Shown: positions 10,241 to 18,927 of the stretch, piece by piece
Numbering within the stretch: the stretch's first letter is position 1
Layout: each line of letters starts with the position of its first letter
NCBI GenBank assembly: GCA_913778495.1
Contig: CAJYVD010000029.1
Location: 1 to 43,018 of the forward strand
DNA: 43,018 nt
Source of the DNA: an uncultured Pantoea sp.
GTDB lineage: Bacteria > Pseudomonadota > Gammaproteobacteria > Enterobacterales > Enterobacteriaceae
Direction: 5' to 3'
Program-made: the position numbers and the translations under genes
Notes under the pieces: model-generated
Told to the model about the DNA's origin: nothing
The model's input: the letters and a program-made list of their open reading frames with translations, nothing else
The model's database searches: none

Positions 10241-11344
10241 TTATCTGGGTAATTTATTTTTATCTTCGCTACTGCTGTGCCAGCGGCGCTTAATGCGGCG
10301 AATTTTACGCGCCACACGCCAAGCGTGTTTCAGGCAGTAGCCATACAGCAAAAAGGCCAGCAGGAAGAGCATCAGCATGACCCATTCGGGGATAAACGCG
10401 AGGTACTCGCCCAATACGCCAATGCCCGCAAGAATGGCTGCTGCAGCCGTAATCAGCACAAACGCCTGTCGAGAAGTAAACCCTGCGCGCATGATCAAAT
10501 GGTGAATGTGCTGCCGATCGGCCGAGAACGGACTCATGCCTTTACGCAGGCGGCGATACATGATGGCAACCATGTCCATCAGCGGGATGGCAATCAGCCA
10601 CAGCGCCGTGACGGGCGTAATAGGATGGCTCAGACCCTGCGTGGTTTCCAGCAGGATCCAGATAATAGTGAACCCAATCATGGTGCTGCCGGCGTCGCCC
10701 ATAAACACTTTATAGCGCCGACCAACCAGCCCAAGGTTCAAGAGAATATAGGGTATCGTGGCGGCAATCATGGCAAAGCACCACATCGCCAGGCTGGTCT
10801 GGCCGTCGAAATAGAGAATGATGCCCATGGCGGCGAACGTCACGCTGGAGAGTCCGCCCAGCAGGCCATCAATGCCATCCACCATGTTGAACGCATTGAT
10901 GGCTGCCCAAACGGCAAACAGCGTCAGCACGTAGCCGAAAGGCCCGACAATAAGCTCAACGGGGCCAATAATGAAGCCAAGGCTCAACAGATAGAGTTTG
11001 GCGCCCACCATCATAATCACGGCGACGATCGCCTGTACCATTGCGCGAATTTTCACGCTGATGTCAAAGCGGTCGTCCAGCGCGCCGACCAGCACCAGTA
11101 CGCCGGCACAGCTCAAGTAAAGCAGCGCGTGCGGCAGATAATAATTGGTAATCGAGAAAGCGAAGCAGATCCCTGCGTACACAGAGATGCCTCCCACGAG
11201 CGGGATAGCACCATGATGGCGTTTTCTGGAGTTTGGCGTGTCAACAAGCCCAATTTTTTTAGCTGCTTTACGAGCAAAAAACAGAAACGCTAAAGTAAAA
11301 AGGAAAACTAAACCAAGCTCAGTACTCATAGTGAGTAAATTCAC
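10241..11344 (-). CDS. wecA: UDP-GlcNAc:undecaprenyl-phosphate GlcNAc-1-phosphate transferase
   Basis: This 367-residue integral membrane enzyme starts ECA (and often O-antigen) synthesis by making GlcNAc-PP-undecaprenol. PNPT-family motifs are intact: GALDDRFDI with the catalytic aspartates, NAFNMVDGIDGL, YKVFMGDAGSTMIGF, and the cytoplasmic DRQHIHHLIMRAGF loop. The C-terminus is strongly basic. The start is GTG at 11344 (VNLLTMS), matching the E. coli N-terminus and length and preceded by GAGAG. Fifty-six open codons upstream are leader sequence. First gene of the ECA operon, downstream of the rho terminator. Confidence 0.96.
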   Translation of the reverse strand: MNLLTMSTELGLVFLFTLAFLFFARKAAKKIGLVDTPNSRKRHHGAIPLVGGISVYAGICFAFSITNYYLPHALLYLSCAGVLVLVGALDDRFDISVKIRAMVQAIVAVIMMVGAKLYLLSLGFIIGPVELIVGPFGYVLTLFAVWAAINAFNMVDGIDGLLGGLSSVTFAAMGIILYFDGQTSLAMWCFAMIAATIPYILLNLGLVGRRYKVFMGDAGSTMIGFTIIWILLETTQGLSHPITPVTALWLIAIPLMDMVAIMYRRLRKGMSPFSADRQHIHHLIMRAGFTSRQAFVLITAAAAILAGIGVLGEYLAFIPEWVMLMLFLLAFLLYGYCLKHAWRVARKIRRIKRRWHSSSEDKNKLPR

Positions 11345-11473
11345 GTTAACGCTCTCAGCTAAAATCATGGGCAACCATACGCAAGGTCGCAGCCATTGCC
11401 CTATATCCTTAGTCCGAATTCTGCCGACAACGCGCCGATTTGTACAAAAAACCAGCGCAATCTCGGCACAATC

Positions 11474-11479
11474 ATTATA
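11474..11479 (-). promoter_or_regulatory. Candidate -10 element for the wec operon
   Basis: A perfect TATAAT on the minus strand lies between the rho terminator and wecA, 130 nt before the wecA GTG. No good -35 hexamer is seen 16-18 nt upstream, so the element may need an activator or be fortuitous. The long leader after it could carry further control. Confidence 0.45.
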
Positions 11480-11517
11480 GTGCTTCCTGACTGGGCTAAT
11501 CCTAATGCCCATAAATG

Positions 11518-11543
11518 AAAAACGCCACGTTAAGGCGTGGCGT
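11518..11543 (-). terminator. Intrinsic terminator of rho
   Basis: On the minus strand an 8-bp stem (ACGCCACG / CGTGGCGT, loop CCTTAA) is followed by a run of five T. It lies about 60 nt after the rho stop and before the wecA leader. Confidence 0.85.
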
Positions 11544-11605
11544 CAGCAAAAAATTAGCAATGTGTGCAGGCGCGTGGCGCGGTTAAGCGCCCTGCGTAGC
11601 GCCTT

Positions 11606-12865
11606 TTACGAGCGTTTCATCATATCGAAGAATTCGTCGTTGGTTTTGGTCATTGCCAATTTATTGATGAGGAATTCCATCGCGTCAATTTCACCCATTG
11701 GGTGGATAATTTTGCGCAGGATCCACATCTTTTGCAGCTCTTCCTGCGAGGTGAGCAGCTCTTCTTTACGCGTACCGGAGCGGTTGTAATCGATGGCTGG
11801 GAAGACGCGCTTTTCAGCGATTTTGCGCGACAGGTGCAGTTCCATGTTACCTGTACCTTTAAACTCTTCGTAGATGACTTCATCCATCTTCGAGCCGGTA
11901 TCAACCAGCGCGGTGGCGATGATAGTCAAGCTACCGCCCTCTTCAACGTTACGTGCCGCACCAAAGAAGCGCTTCGGACGATGCAGGGCATTCGCGTCCA
12001 CACCACCGGTCAGGACTTTACCAGAAGCCGGTACCACGGTGTTGTAGGCGCGCGCCAAACGGGTAATCGAGTCAAGCAGGATAATAACGTCTTTTTTGTG
12101 CTCAACCAGGCGCTTGGCTTTTTCAATCACCATTTCAGCAACTTGTACGTGGCGAGACGCTGGCTCGTCAAAGGTCGACGCAATCACTTCGCCTTTTACC
12201 AGACGCTGCATTTCGGTTACTTCTTCTGGACGCTCATCGATCAGCAGCACCATCAGCACGCAGTCTGGATAGTTGTAAGCGATGCTCTGCGCGATGTTCT
12301 GCAGCAGCATGGTCTTACCGGCTTTCGGCGGTGCGACAATCAGGCCACGCTGACCACGCCCAATCGGCGAAGCGAGATCCAGCACGCGAGCGGTCAGATC
12401 TTCGGTAGAGCCGTTACCGCGCTCCATACGCAAGCGGTTGTTAGCGTGCAGCGGCGTCAGGTTTTCAAACAGAATCTTATTGCGCGCGTTTTCCGGCTTG
12501 TCGTAGTTAACTTCGTTAACTTTCAACAGCGCAAAGTAGCGTTCACCTTCTTTCGGCGGGCGGATTTTGCCCGAGATGGTGTCACCAGTGCGGAGGTTGA
12601 AGCGGCGAATTTGGCTGGGAGAAACGTAGATATCATCAGGACCGGCGAGGTAGGAGCTGTCTCCAGAACGGAGGAAACCAAATCCATCCTGAAGTATCTC
12701 CAGCACACCATCACCAAAGATGTCTTCGCCACTTTTCGCGTGCTGCTTCAGGATAGAGAAAATAATATCCTGCTTACGCATACGTGCCTGGTTTTCCAGC
12801 CCCATATTTTCGCCGAGGACAATCAGCTCAGAAACCGGCGTATTCTTTAATTCGGTAAGATTCAT
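11606..12865 (-). CDS. rho: Transcription termination factor Rho
   Basis: This is a 419-residue hexameric RNA helicase/ATPase, the same length as E. coli Rho and nearly identical. It binds C-rich RNA and releases transcripts from RNA polymerase. The N-terminal helical and cold-shock RNA-binding domain contains the GFGFLR RNP motif (61-66). Walker A PPKAGKT is at 179-185 and Walker B DVIILLD at 259-265; the Q-loop and R-loop region follow ([29 protein letters not shown]). It sits between trxA and the wec operon, as in E. coli. The leader contains a rut-like stretch suited to autoregulation. Confidence 0.99.
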   Translation of the reverse strand: MNLTELKNTPVSELIVLGENMGLENQARMRKQDIIFSILKQHAKSGEDIFGDGVLEILQDGFGFLRSGDSSYLAGPDDIYVSPSQIRRFNLRTGDTISGKIRPPKEGERYFALLKVNEVNYDKPENARNKILFENLTPLHANNRLRMERGNGSTEDLTARVLDLASPIGRGQRGLIVAPPKAGKTMLLQNIAQSIAYNYPDCVLMVLLIDERPEEVTEMQRLVKGEVIASTFDEPASRHVQVAEMVIEKAKRLVEHKKDVIILLDSITRLARAYNTVVPASGKVLTGGVDANALHRPKRFFGAARNVEEGGSLTIIATALVDTGSKMDEVIYEEFKGTGNMELHLSRKIAEKRVFPAIDYNRSGTRKEELLTSQEELQKMWILRKIIHPMGEIDAMEFLINKLAMTKTNDEFFDMMKRS

Positions 12866-12877
12866 AGTGATGGGTTC

Positions 12878-12934
12878 TTAAACTCGGGGTAATTCTCGAA
12901 ATGTTTGTCGTGAATGGTATGGCAAAAATTCCAT
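12878..12934 (-). CDS. Possible rho leader peptide (18 codons)
   Basis: A short frame (MEFLPYHSRQTFRELPRV, TAA stop) ends 12 nt before the rho ATG, with an ACAGG sequence before its own ATG. E. coli has a 33-residue rho leader peptide (rhoL) at this position, but I see no convincing sequence similarity, and it could be a chance frame. Its close spacing would permit translation coupling to rho. Confidence 0.25.
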   Translation of the reverse strand: MEFLPYHSRQTFRELPRV

Positions 12935-12975
12935 GCCTGTTAATGGCTCTTTTTCGACTCTGCTCAACAGTTATC

Positions 12976-13020
12976 GTCAGATGTGGCGACAGGAAATGTG
13001 GAGACGGTCGAAAGGTGATG
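12976..13020 (-). promoter_or_regulatory. C-rich, G-poor rut-like segment in the rho leader
   Basis: Read as RNA from the minus strand, this 45-nt segment has 19 C and only 5 G, with many YC dinucleotides and little obvious structure. These are the hallmarks of a Rho-utilisation site. Its place in the rho leader fits the known autoregulation of rho by Rho-dependent termination. The 346-nt rho-trxA interval otherwise holds the possible leader peptide, a weak promoter and a hairpin. Confidence 0.55.
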
Positions 13021-13109
13021 CCGAATAATGCTAGCCGTCAGATTGCCAAACCACGAAAACGTTCAAAGCGAGTAGGGTCTGACAAGGGAAAACTTTAGAT
13101 GCAAACTAC

Positions 13110-13138
13110 AAGGTAAGTGCGTAATGCAGTGTCGTCAA
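13110..13138 (-). promoter_or_regulatory. Weak candidate promoter for rho
   Basis: TTGACG (13138-13133) is spaced 17 nt from TACCTT (13115-13110) on the minus strand. The -35 is good and the -10 matches only half of the consensus. It would give a leader of about 240 nt that includes the rut-like segment. A second TTGACG lies slightly upstream. Confidence 0.35.
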
Positions 13139-13162
13139 ATTAACACGTCAAAAGGATGGCGT

Positions 13163-13194
13163 CCAGCAGTGGTGAAAAAATTCACCGCTGCTGG
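13163..13194 (-). terminator. Long hairpin after trxA
   Basis: The arms CCAGCAGTGGTGAA and TTCACCGCTGCTGG (14 bp with one G-U pair, AAAA/TTTT loop) form a strong stem 18 nt after the trxA stop. No T-run follows on the minus strand, so it may be a processing or 3'-protection hairpin, or a partial terminator allowing read-through into rho. Confidence 0.6.
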
Positions 13195-13211
13195 AAAACG
13201 CAGCAGCTGGC

Positions 13212-13544
13212 TTATGCCAGATTAGCGTTGAGGAACTCTTTCAGCTGACCTTTTGACAGGGCGCCTACTTTGGTTGCGGCCACTTCACCATTCTTAAACA
13301 GCAGCAGGGTCGGGATACCGCGAATGCCATATTTTGGCGCGGTGCCCGGGTTGTCATCGATGTTCAACTTGGCGATGGTCAGCTTGCCGTCGTACTCATC
13401 GGCGATCTCATCGAGGATCGGGGCGATCATTTTGCACGGACCACACCACTCAGCCCAAAAATCAACCAGAGTGACACCGTCGGCTTTCAGCACGTCGGTC
13501 TCAAAACTGTCATCGGTCAAGTGAACGATTTTATCGCTGCTCAT
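13212..13544 (-). CDS. trxA: Thioredoxin 1
   Basis: This 110-residue cytoplasmic thiol-disulfide reductase reduces ribonucleotide reductase, PAPS reductase and other proteins, and is itself reduced by thioredoxin reductase. The redox site WCGPC is at residues 33-37, and the cis-proline loop [15 protein letters not shown] is intact. It has one extra N-terminal serine compared with E. coli (MSSDK). The start at 13544 is chosen because GGAGTTAAAC precedes it; the frame is open four codons further upstream. It lies upstream of rho and divergent from rhlB. Confidence 0.98.
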   Translation of the reverse strand: MSSDKIVHLTDDSFETDVLKADGVTLVDFWAEWCGPCKMIAPILDEIADEYDGKLTIAKLNIDDNPGTAPKYGIRGIPTLLLFKNGEVAATKVGALSKGQLKEFLNANLA

Positions 13545-13659
13545 GTTTAACTCCAAAAATTATGCCTGGCGAATTGGCGTAAAATAAACCATCTAGGTTA
13601 ACTTTATTTCACCGGATACGCTTTCGTAAAGCGATAGTAAGCTGATATTCTACCACACT

Positions 13660-14952
13660 ATGAGCAAAACACACTTAACAGAACAGAAGTTTTCCGACTT
13701 CGCCCTGCACCCACAGGTAATTGAAGCCCTTGATAAAAAAGGCTTTTCTTATTGCACGCCTATTCAGGCGCTCGCATTGCCTTTTGCGCTTTCAGGGCGT
13801 GATGTAGCGGGTCAGGCGCAAACCGGTACCGGCAAAACGATGGCGTTTCTGACGTCAACGTTTCATCATCTCCTTTCTCACCCGGCCGCAGAAGGCCGCC
13901 AAATCAATCAGCCGCGCGCGCTGATTATGGCGCCGACCCGTGAGCTTGCCGTGCAGATTCACGCAGATGCGGAGCCTCTGGCGCAGTCTACCGGCCTCAA
14001 GCTCGGGCTCGCCTACGGCGGCGACGGCTACGATAAGCAGCTGAAAGTGCTGGCTGACGGCGTGGATATCCTGGTAGGAACCACCGGACGCCTGATCGAT
14101 TACGCCAAACAGAATCACGTAAACCTGGGCGCCATTCAGGTCGTGGTGTTGGATGAAGCCGACCGCATGTTCGACCTCGGCTTTATTAAAGACATTCGTT
14201 GGCTGTTCCGCCGCATGCCACCTGCCACGCAGCGCCTGAGCATGCTGTTCTCGGCAACGCTCTCTTACCGCGTGCGGGAACTGGCGTTTGAGCACATGAA
14301 TAACGCGGAATATGTCGAAGTGGAACCGGAGCAAAAAACCGGCCACCGCATTAAAGAAGAACTTTTCTATCCGTCTAACGAAGAGAAGATGCGTTTGCTG
14401 CAAACGTTAGTAGAAGAAGAGTGGCCGGATCGCGCCATTATTTTTGCTAACACCAAGCACCGCTGTGAAGATATCTGGGGCCATTTAGCGGCCGACGGTC
14501 ATCGTGTGGGCCTGCTCACCGGCGACGTCGCGCAGAAAAAACGCCTGCGCATTTTGGATGATTTCACCAAGGGCGATGTCGATATCCTGGTCGCTACCGA
14601 CGTTGCCGCGCGCGGTCTGCACATTCCAGCCGTTACCCACGTGTTTAACTACGATCTGCCTGACGATCGCGAAGATTACGTCCATCGCATTGGACGCACC
14701 GGTCGCGCGGGCGCCAGCGGGCACTCTATCAGCCTTGCATGTGAAGAGTACGCGCTCAACCTGCCCGCGATTGAAGAGTATATTGGTCACAGCATTCCCG
14801 TGAGCAAATACAACAGCGACGCGCTGCTGGACGATCTGCCGCCACCGAAACGCCTGCAGCGCAGCCGTTCTGGCAACGGCCCTCGTCGCGGTGGCAACAA
14901 CAACAACCGTCGCGGCGCACCCCGCAATAACAACCGCAAACGTTCGAGTTAA
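13660..14952 (+). CDS. rhlB: ATP-dependent RNA helicase RhlB (degradosome)
   Basis: This 430-residue DEAD-box helicase unwinds structured RNA for the RNase E degradosome. Motifs in order: Q-motif region (residues 11-41), AQTGTGKT (53-60), PTRELA (92-97), DEAD (165-168), SAT (198-200), the helicase C domain with DVAARGLH, and HRIGRTGR. It is nine residues longer than E. coli RhlB because the C-terminal tail is expanded into an Arg/Gly/Asn-rich stretch (about residues 403-430) with N4 and N3 runs. It is divergent from trxA and followed 6 nt later by gppA, so they are probably cotranscribed. Confidence 0.98.
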   Translation: MSKTHLTEQKFSDFALHPQVIEALDKKGFSYCTPIQALALPFALSGRDVAGQAQTGTGKTMAFLTSTFHHLLSHPAAEGRQINQPRALIMAPTRELAVQIHADAEPLAQSTGLKLGLAYGGDGYDKQLKVLADGVDILVGTTGRLIDYAKQNHVNLGAIQVVVLDEADRMFDLGFIKDIRWLFRRMPPATQRLSMLFSATLSYRVRELAFEHMNNAEYVEVEPEQKTGHRIKEELFYPSNEEKMRLLQTLVEEEWPDRAIIFANTKHRCEDIWGHLAADGHRVGLLTGDVAQKKRLRILDDFTKGDVDILVATDVAARGLHIPAVTHVFNYDLPDDREDYVHRIGRTGRAGASGHSISLACEEYALNLPAIEEYIGHSIPVSKYNSDALLDDLPPPKRLQRSRSGNGPRRGGNNNNRRGAPRNNNRKRSS

Positions 14953-14958
14953 GCACAC

Positions 14959-16443
14959 ATGCTAAGCGCATCGTCACTTTATGCAGCGATTGATTTAGGT
15001 TCTAACAGCTTTCATATGTTGGTGGTGCGCGAAGTCTCAGGCAGTATTCAGACCGTGGCGCGTATTAAGCGCAAAGTGCGTCTGGCTGCCGGCCTCAATC
15101 GAGATAACCAACTTTCGGTTGAGGCGATGCAGCGTGGATGGCAATGCCTCAAACTCTTTTCTGAGCAGCTTCAGGATATTCCTTCGGCGCAAATCCGCGT
15201 GGTGGCGACCGCCACGCTGCGCATCGCGCAGAACGCGCAGGATTTTCTCACCACGGCACAACAGATCCTCGGTTGTCCTATCAATGTGATCAGCGGCGAG
15301 GAAGAAGCGCGCCTGATCTACCAGGGCGTAGCGCATACCACCGGCGGTTCTGATCGGCGTCTGGTGGTGGATATCGGCGGTGGCAGCACAGAGCTGGTCA
15401 CTGGCGTTGCCTCGCATGCGACCTCGTTGTTTAGCCTGCCGATGGGCTGTGTGACCTGGCTGGAGCGTTTTTTCAGCGATCGCCATCTGGCCAAAGAGAA
15501 TTTTGCCCAAGCTGAGCTCGCCGCGCGTGACATGATCCGCCCGGTCGCGCGCGCGCTGCGCGAAAACGGCTGGCAGATTTGCGTGGGAGCGTCCGGCACG
15601 GTGCAAGCGTTGCAGGAGATCATGGTGGCGCAGGGCATGGATGAGCGCATCACCCTGAATAAACTGCAGCAGCTCAAGCAGCGCGCCATTCAGTGCGGCA
15701 AGCTGGAAGAGCTGGAGATTGAAGGCTTAACGCTGGAACGGGCGCTGGTCTTTCCCAGTGGCCTGTCGATTTTGATCGCCATTTTTCAGGAACTGAACAT
15801 CGACAGCATGATGCTGGCCGGTGGTGCGCTGCGTGAAGGATTGGTCTACGGCATGCTACATCAGCCTATCGATCGCGATATCCGCACGCGCACGCTGCAG
15901 AATGTGCAGCGCCGCTTTGCCATTGATGTCGATCAAGCCAGCCGCGTTCAGCAGTTGGCCGAAAGCTTTTTCCGCCAGGTAAGCACCCGCTGGAAGCTTG
16001 ACCAGCGCAGCCGCGAGCTGCTGATGAGCGCCTGTGCGATTCATGAAATCGGCCTCAGCGTAGACTTTCGTCAGGCACCGCAGCACGCAGCCTACCTGAT
16101 TCGCCACCTCGATCTGCCGGGATTCACGCCAGCGCAGAAAAAAATGCTGGCTTGCCTGCTGCAAAATCAGAGTGGCAGTATCGATCTGGCGCTGTTGACG
16201 CAGCAAAATGCGGTGCCGCCGCGTATGGCCGAGCGTTTAAGCCGCCTGCTGCGGCTGGCGATTATCTTCTCGACTCGCCGCCGCGATGACACCTTGCCCG
16301 CCGTGCGTCTGCAGGCCGATGACGACGCCCTGCACCTGACCTTGCCCGCTGGCTGGTTGGAAGCGCACCCGCTGCGCGCCGAACTGCTGGAGCAAGAGAG
16401 CCATTACCAGTCTTACGTGCACTGGCTTTTGACCTTTTCCTGA
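14959..16443 (+). CDS. gppA: Guanosine-5'-triphosphate,3'-diphosphate pyrophosphatase
   Basis: This 494-residue Ppx/GppA-family phosphatase converts pppGpp to ppGpp and can degrade polyphosphate. The N-terminal actin-like fold shows [45 protein letters not shown] and [14 protein letters not shown]; a helical HD-like C-terminal half follows ([20 protein letters not shown]). Same length as E. coli GppA. It starts 6 nt after rhlB without a strong ribosome site, so translation is probably coupled. Convergent with rep. Confidence 0.97.
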   Translation: MLSASSLYAAIDLGSNSFHMLVVREVSGSIQTVARIKRKVRLAAGLNRDNQLSVEAMQRGWQCLKLFSEQLQDIPSAQIRVVATATLRIAQNAQDFLTTAQQILGCPINVISGEEEARLIYQGVAHTTGGSDRRLVVDIGGGSTELVTGVASHATSLFSLPMGCVTWLERFFSDRHLAKENFAQAELAARDMIRPVARALRENGWQICVGASGTVQALQEIMVAQGMDERITLNKLQQLKQRAIQCGKLEELEIEGLTLERALVFPSGLSILIAIFQELNIDSMMLAGGALREGLVYGMLHQPIDRDIRTRTLQNVQRRFAIDVDQASRVQQLAESFFRQVSTRWKLDQRSRELLMSACAIHEIGLSVDFRQAPQHAAYLIRHLDLPGFTPAQKKMLACLLQNQSGSIDLALLTQQNAVPPRMAERLSRLLRLAIIFSTRRRDDTLPAVRLQADDDALHLTLPAGWLEAHPLRAELLEQESHYQSYVHWLLTFS

Positions 16444-16450
16444 TGAGACA

Positions 16451-16475
16451 GGCTGCGCACTGTTGCGGCGCAGCC
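16451..16475. terminator. Hairpin between convergent gppA and rep
   Basis: A perfect 8-bp stem GGCTGCGC / GCGCAGCC lies 8 nt after the gppA stop and about 70 nt beyond the rep stop. No T-run follows on either strand, so it may be a weak or factor-assisted bidirectional terminator. Confidence 0.5.
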
Positions 16476-16544
16476 GCTTCTCGTTAATCGCACCCTGAGC
16501 CAGGCAACGTGGTTGCCGCCAGTCATGGCCGTCACCGGGTACGC

Positions 16545-18569
16545 TTAGTCGCTCTTCTTTGCCTGCTCCAGCATGGCCCGCAGACCGGCGACCCGCGTCT
16601 GACCGGTTTTCATCCGCTCTTCCGCGCTCACCACTTTCTTCTCGCGCTCCCACGTCACGTCGTCCTGCGGCAGCTCCAGCAAAAAGCGACTAGGTTCGGG
16701 ACGCATCAGCTCGCCATACTGCCGACGTTCGCGGCACAGCGTAAACGTCAGCTCTTTTTGCGCACGCGTGATGCCCACGTAGGCCAGACGCCGCTCCTCC
16801 TCGATGTTGTTCTCATCGATGCTACTTTGGTGCGGCAACAGCCCCTCTTCCATACCCACAAGATACACATAGGGGAACTCCAGGCCTTTGGAGGCGTGCA
16901 GCGTCATCAGTTGCACCTGATCAAGCTCTTCGTCGTTCTCACCGCGCTCCATCATGTCGCGCAGCGTAAAGCGCGTGACCACCTGCGCCAGCGTCATCGG
17001 CTCGTTGAGTTCATCGCCTTCAAGCATTTCCGTCATCCACTGGAACAGCGTATTGACGTTTTTCATGCGCATTTCCGCCGCTTTCGGGCTGGGCGAGGTT
17101 TCAAACAGCCAGCTTTCATAATCAATACCGCGAATCAGATCGCGCACCGCGTTCACCGGCTCACGTTCGGTCAGCTGAATGATCTCATTGAGCCAGTGCG
17201 TAAAGCGCTGCAGGTGTTCCAGTCCGCGACCGCTCAGCGTTTGCGCCAGCCCCATGTCAAAGCTGGCATGAAACAGGCTCTTGCTGCGCAGCGTAGCCCA
17301 CTCTCCCAGCTTTTGCAGCGTCGCCGGACCAATTTCCCGCCGTGGCGTATTCACAATGCGCAGAAAAGCGCTGTCATCTTCCTGATTGGTTAATACGCGC
17401 AGATAGGCCAGCAAATCTTTAATTTCCGGGCGCGAGAAAAAAGAGGTACCGCCGGAGATGCGATAAGGGATGCGGTTCTGCATCAGCTGCTTTTCAAACA
17501 CCCGCGACTGATGATTGCCGCGATAAAGAATGGCGTAATCTTTGTACGCGGTCTTGTTCACAAAGTGATGGGCAATCAGCTCACCCGCCACGCGCTCGGC
17601 TTCGTGCTCTTCATTATTCGCGCTCAGCACTTTCAGCTCGCTGCCCTGTCCCAGCTCGGAGAACAGGCGTTTTTCAAACACGTGCGGATTGTTGGCGATC
17701 AAAATATTGGCCGCCTTGAGAATGCGCTGGGTAGAGCGATAATTCTGCTCAAGTTTCACCACTTCCAGCGCCGGAAAGTCCTCTTTTAGCAGCACAAGGT
17801 TTTGCGGACGCGCGCCGCGCCACGAATAAATGGATTGGTCGTCATCGCCTACCACAGTGAAGCGGGCCCGCGCGCCCACCAGCAATTTGACCAGTTCATA
17901 CTGGCTGGTGTTGGTATCCTGATACTCATCCACCAGCAGATAGCGAATACGCTGCTGCCAGCGTTCACGCACGGCTTCATTGCGCTGCAGCAGCAGCGTC
18001 GGCAGTAAAATCAGATCGTCAAAATCCAGTACGTTGCACGCTTTGAGATGCTGGTCGTAGAGGTGATAACAGTGGGCAAAAATCTGATCGCGCTGCGATT
18101 TGGCAAGCCCGGCGGCACCCTGCGGATCGACCAGATCATTTTTCCAGTTTGAAATGGTGGAAATCAGCTGCTGTAACAGCGTCTTGTCCTCCTCCAGCCA
18201 CTGTTTAGTCAAGTCTTTCAACAGCGCCAGCTGATCCTGATCGTCAAACAGGGAAAAGGTCGATTTCATGCCCAGGGCGGCATATTCACGCTTGATGATC
18301 TCCAGCCCCAGCGTATGGAACGTGGAGATCATCAGCCCGCGCGCTTCTTTGCGCCCCAGCGTTTGCGCCACGCGTTCTTTCATCTCGCGCGAGGCTTTGT
18401 TCGTGAACGTCACCGCTGCGATATGACGCGCCTGATAACCGCATTCGCGAATCAGGTGGGCAATTTTGTTGGTGATCACGCGAGTTTTACCGGAACCCGC
18501 ACCCGCCAGCACCAGACAGGGGCCGGTGACAAATTCAACCGCGCGTTGTTGGCCGGGGTTTAAACGCAT
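16545..18569 (-). CDS. rep: ATP-dependent DNA helicase Rep
   Basis: This 674-residue superfamily 1A 3'-5' helicase works at the replication fork to clear protein barriers and restart forks. Walker A AGAGSGKT is at residues 22-29; then [16 protein letters not shown] (motif II), [13 protein letters not shown] (motif III), [35 protein letters not shown] and [11 protein letters not shown] (motif VI). Length matches E. coli Rep (673). It is divergent from ppiC, with a shared 76-nt promoter region, and convergent with gppA. Confidence 0.98.
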   Translation of the reverse strand: MRLNPGQQRAVEFVTGPCLVLAGAGSGKTRVITNKIAHLIRECGYQARHIAAVTFTNKASREMKERVAQTLGRKEARGLMISTFHTLGLEIIKREYAALGMKSTFSLFDDQDQLALLKDLTKQWLEEDKTLLQQLISTISNWKNDLVDPQGAAGLAKSQRDQIFAHCYHLYDQHLKACNVLDFDDLILLPTLLLQRNEAVRERWQQRIRYLLVDEYQDTNTSQYELVKLLVGARARFTVVGDDDQSIYSWRGARPQNLVLLKEDFPALEVVKLEQNYRSTQRILKAANILIANNPHVFEKRLFSELGQGSELKVLSANNEEHEAERVAGELIAHHFVNKTAYKDYAILYRGNHQSRVFEKQLMQNRIPYRISGGTSFFSRPEIKDLLAYLRVLTNQEDDSAFLRIVNTPRREIGPATLQKLGEWATLRSKSLFHASFDMGLAQTLSGRGLEHLQRFTHWLNEIIQLTEREPVNAVRDLIRGIDYESWLFETSPSPKAAEMRMKNVNTLFQWMTEMLEGDELNEPMTLAQVVTRFTLRDMMERGENDEELDQVQLMTLHASKGLEFPYVYLVGMEEGLLPHQSSIDENNIEEERRLAYVGITRAQKELTFTLCRERRQYGELMRPEPSRFLLELPQDDVTWEREKKVVSAEERMKTGQTRVAGLRAMLEQAKKSD

Positions 18570-18586
18570 ATTGGAATTTCACTCAG

Positions 18587-18628
18587 TTGGATCAAACAAA
18601 AGGCGGCTATAATGCGCCGCACATTATA
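18587..18628. promoter_or_regulatory. Divergent promoter region of ppiC (+) and rep (-)
   Basis: On the plus strand TTGGAT (18587-18592) and a perfect TATAAT (18608-18613) face ppiC, with a short 15-nt spacer. On the minus strand a perfect TATAAT (18628-18623) faces rep but has no clear -35. The two -10 elements are 9 nt apart. Confidence 0.6.
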
Positions 18629-18645
18629 CATAGCGAGACCATAAG

Positions 18646-18927
18646 ATGGCGAAAACAGCGGCAGCTTTACATATCCTCGTGAAACAGGAAGCGCAGGCCA
18701 ACGCGCTGCTGGCGCAGCTGGCGAAAGGCGCTAACTTTCAACAGCTGGCCAAAAAGCACTCCACTTGCCCCTCGGGGCGCAACGGCGGTGACTTAGGTGA
18801 GTTTCGTAAGGGTCAGATGGTGCCCGCCTTTGATAAGGCGGTGTTTACCTGCCCGCTGCTGCAACCTTACGGACCGGTAAAAACCGCCTTTGGCTATCAC
18901 ATCATCAAGGTGCTGTGGCGGACCTGA
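18646..18927 (+). CDS. ppiC: Peptidyl-prolyl cis-trans isomerase C (parvulin)
   Basis: This 93-residue single-domain cytoplasmic parvulin is the same length as E. coli PpiC. Family signatures are [46 protein letters not shown] and the C-terminal FGYHIIKVL. It is divergent from rep, as in E. coli. Its TGA stop is immediately followed, with no spacer, by the stop codon of the oppositely oriented yhjG, so no terminator fits between them. Confidence 0.97.
   Translation: MAKTAAALHILVKQEAQANALLAQLAKGANFQQLAKKHSTCPSGRNGGDLGEFRKGQMVPAFDKAVFTCPLLQPYGPVKTAFGYHIIKVLWRT

Noticed and set aside
11702-12850. Long open frame (382 codons) antisense to rho
   Set aside because: Antisense shadow of rho, caused by its codon bias; composition is not protein-like and the locus is fully explained by rho.
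13619-13633. Palindrome CGCTTTCGTAAAGCG between trxA and rhlB
   Set aside because: Short arms, no known operator match; noted but not supported as a regulatory site.
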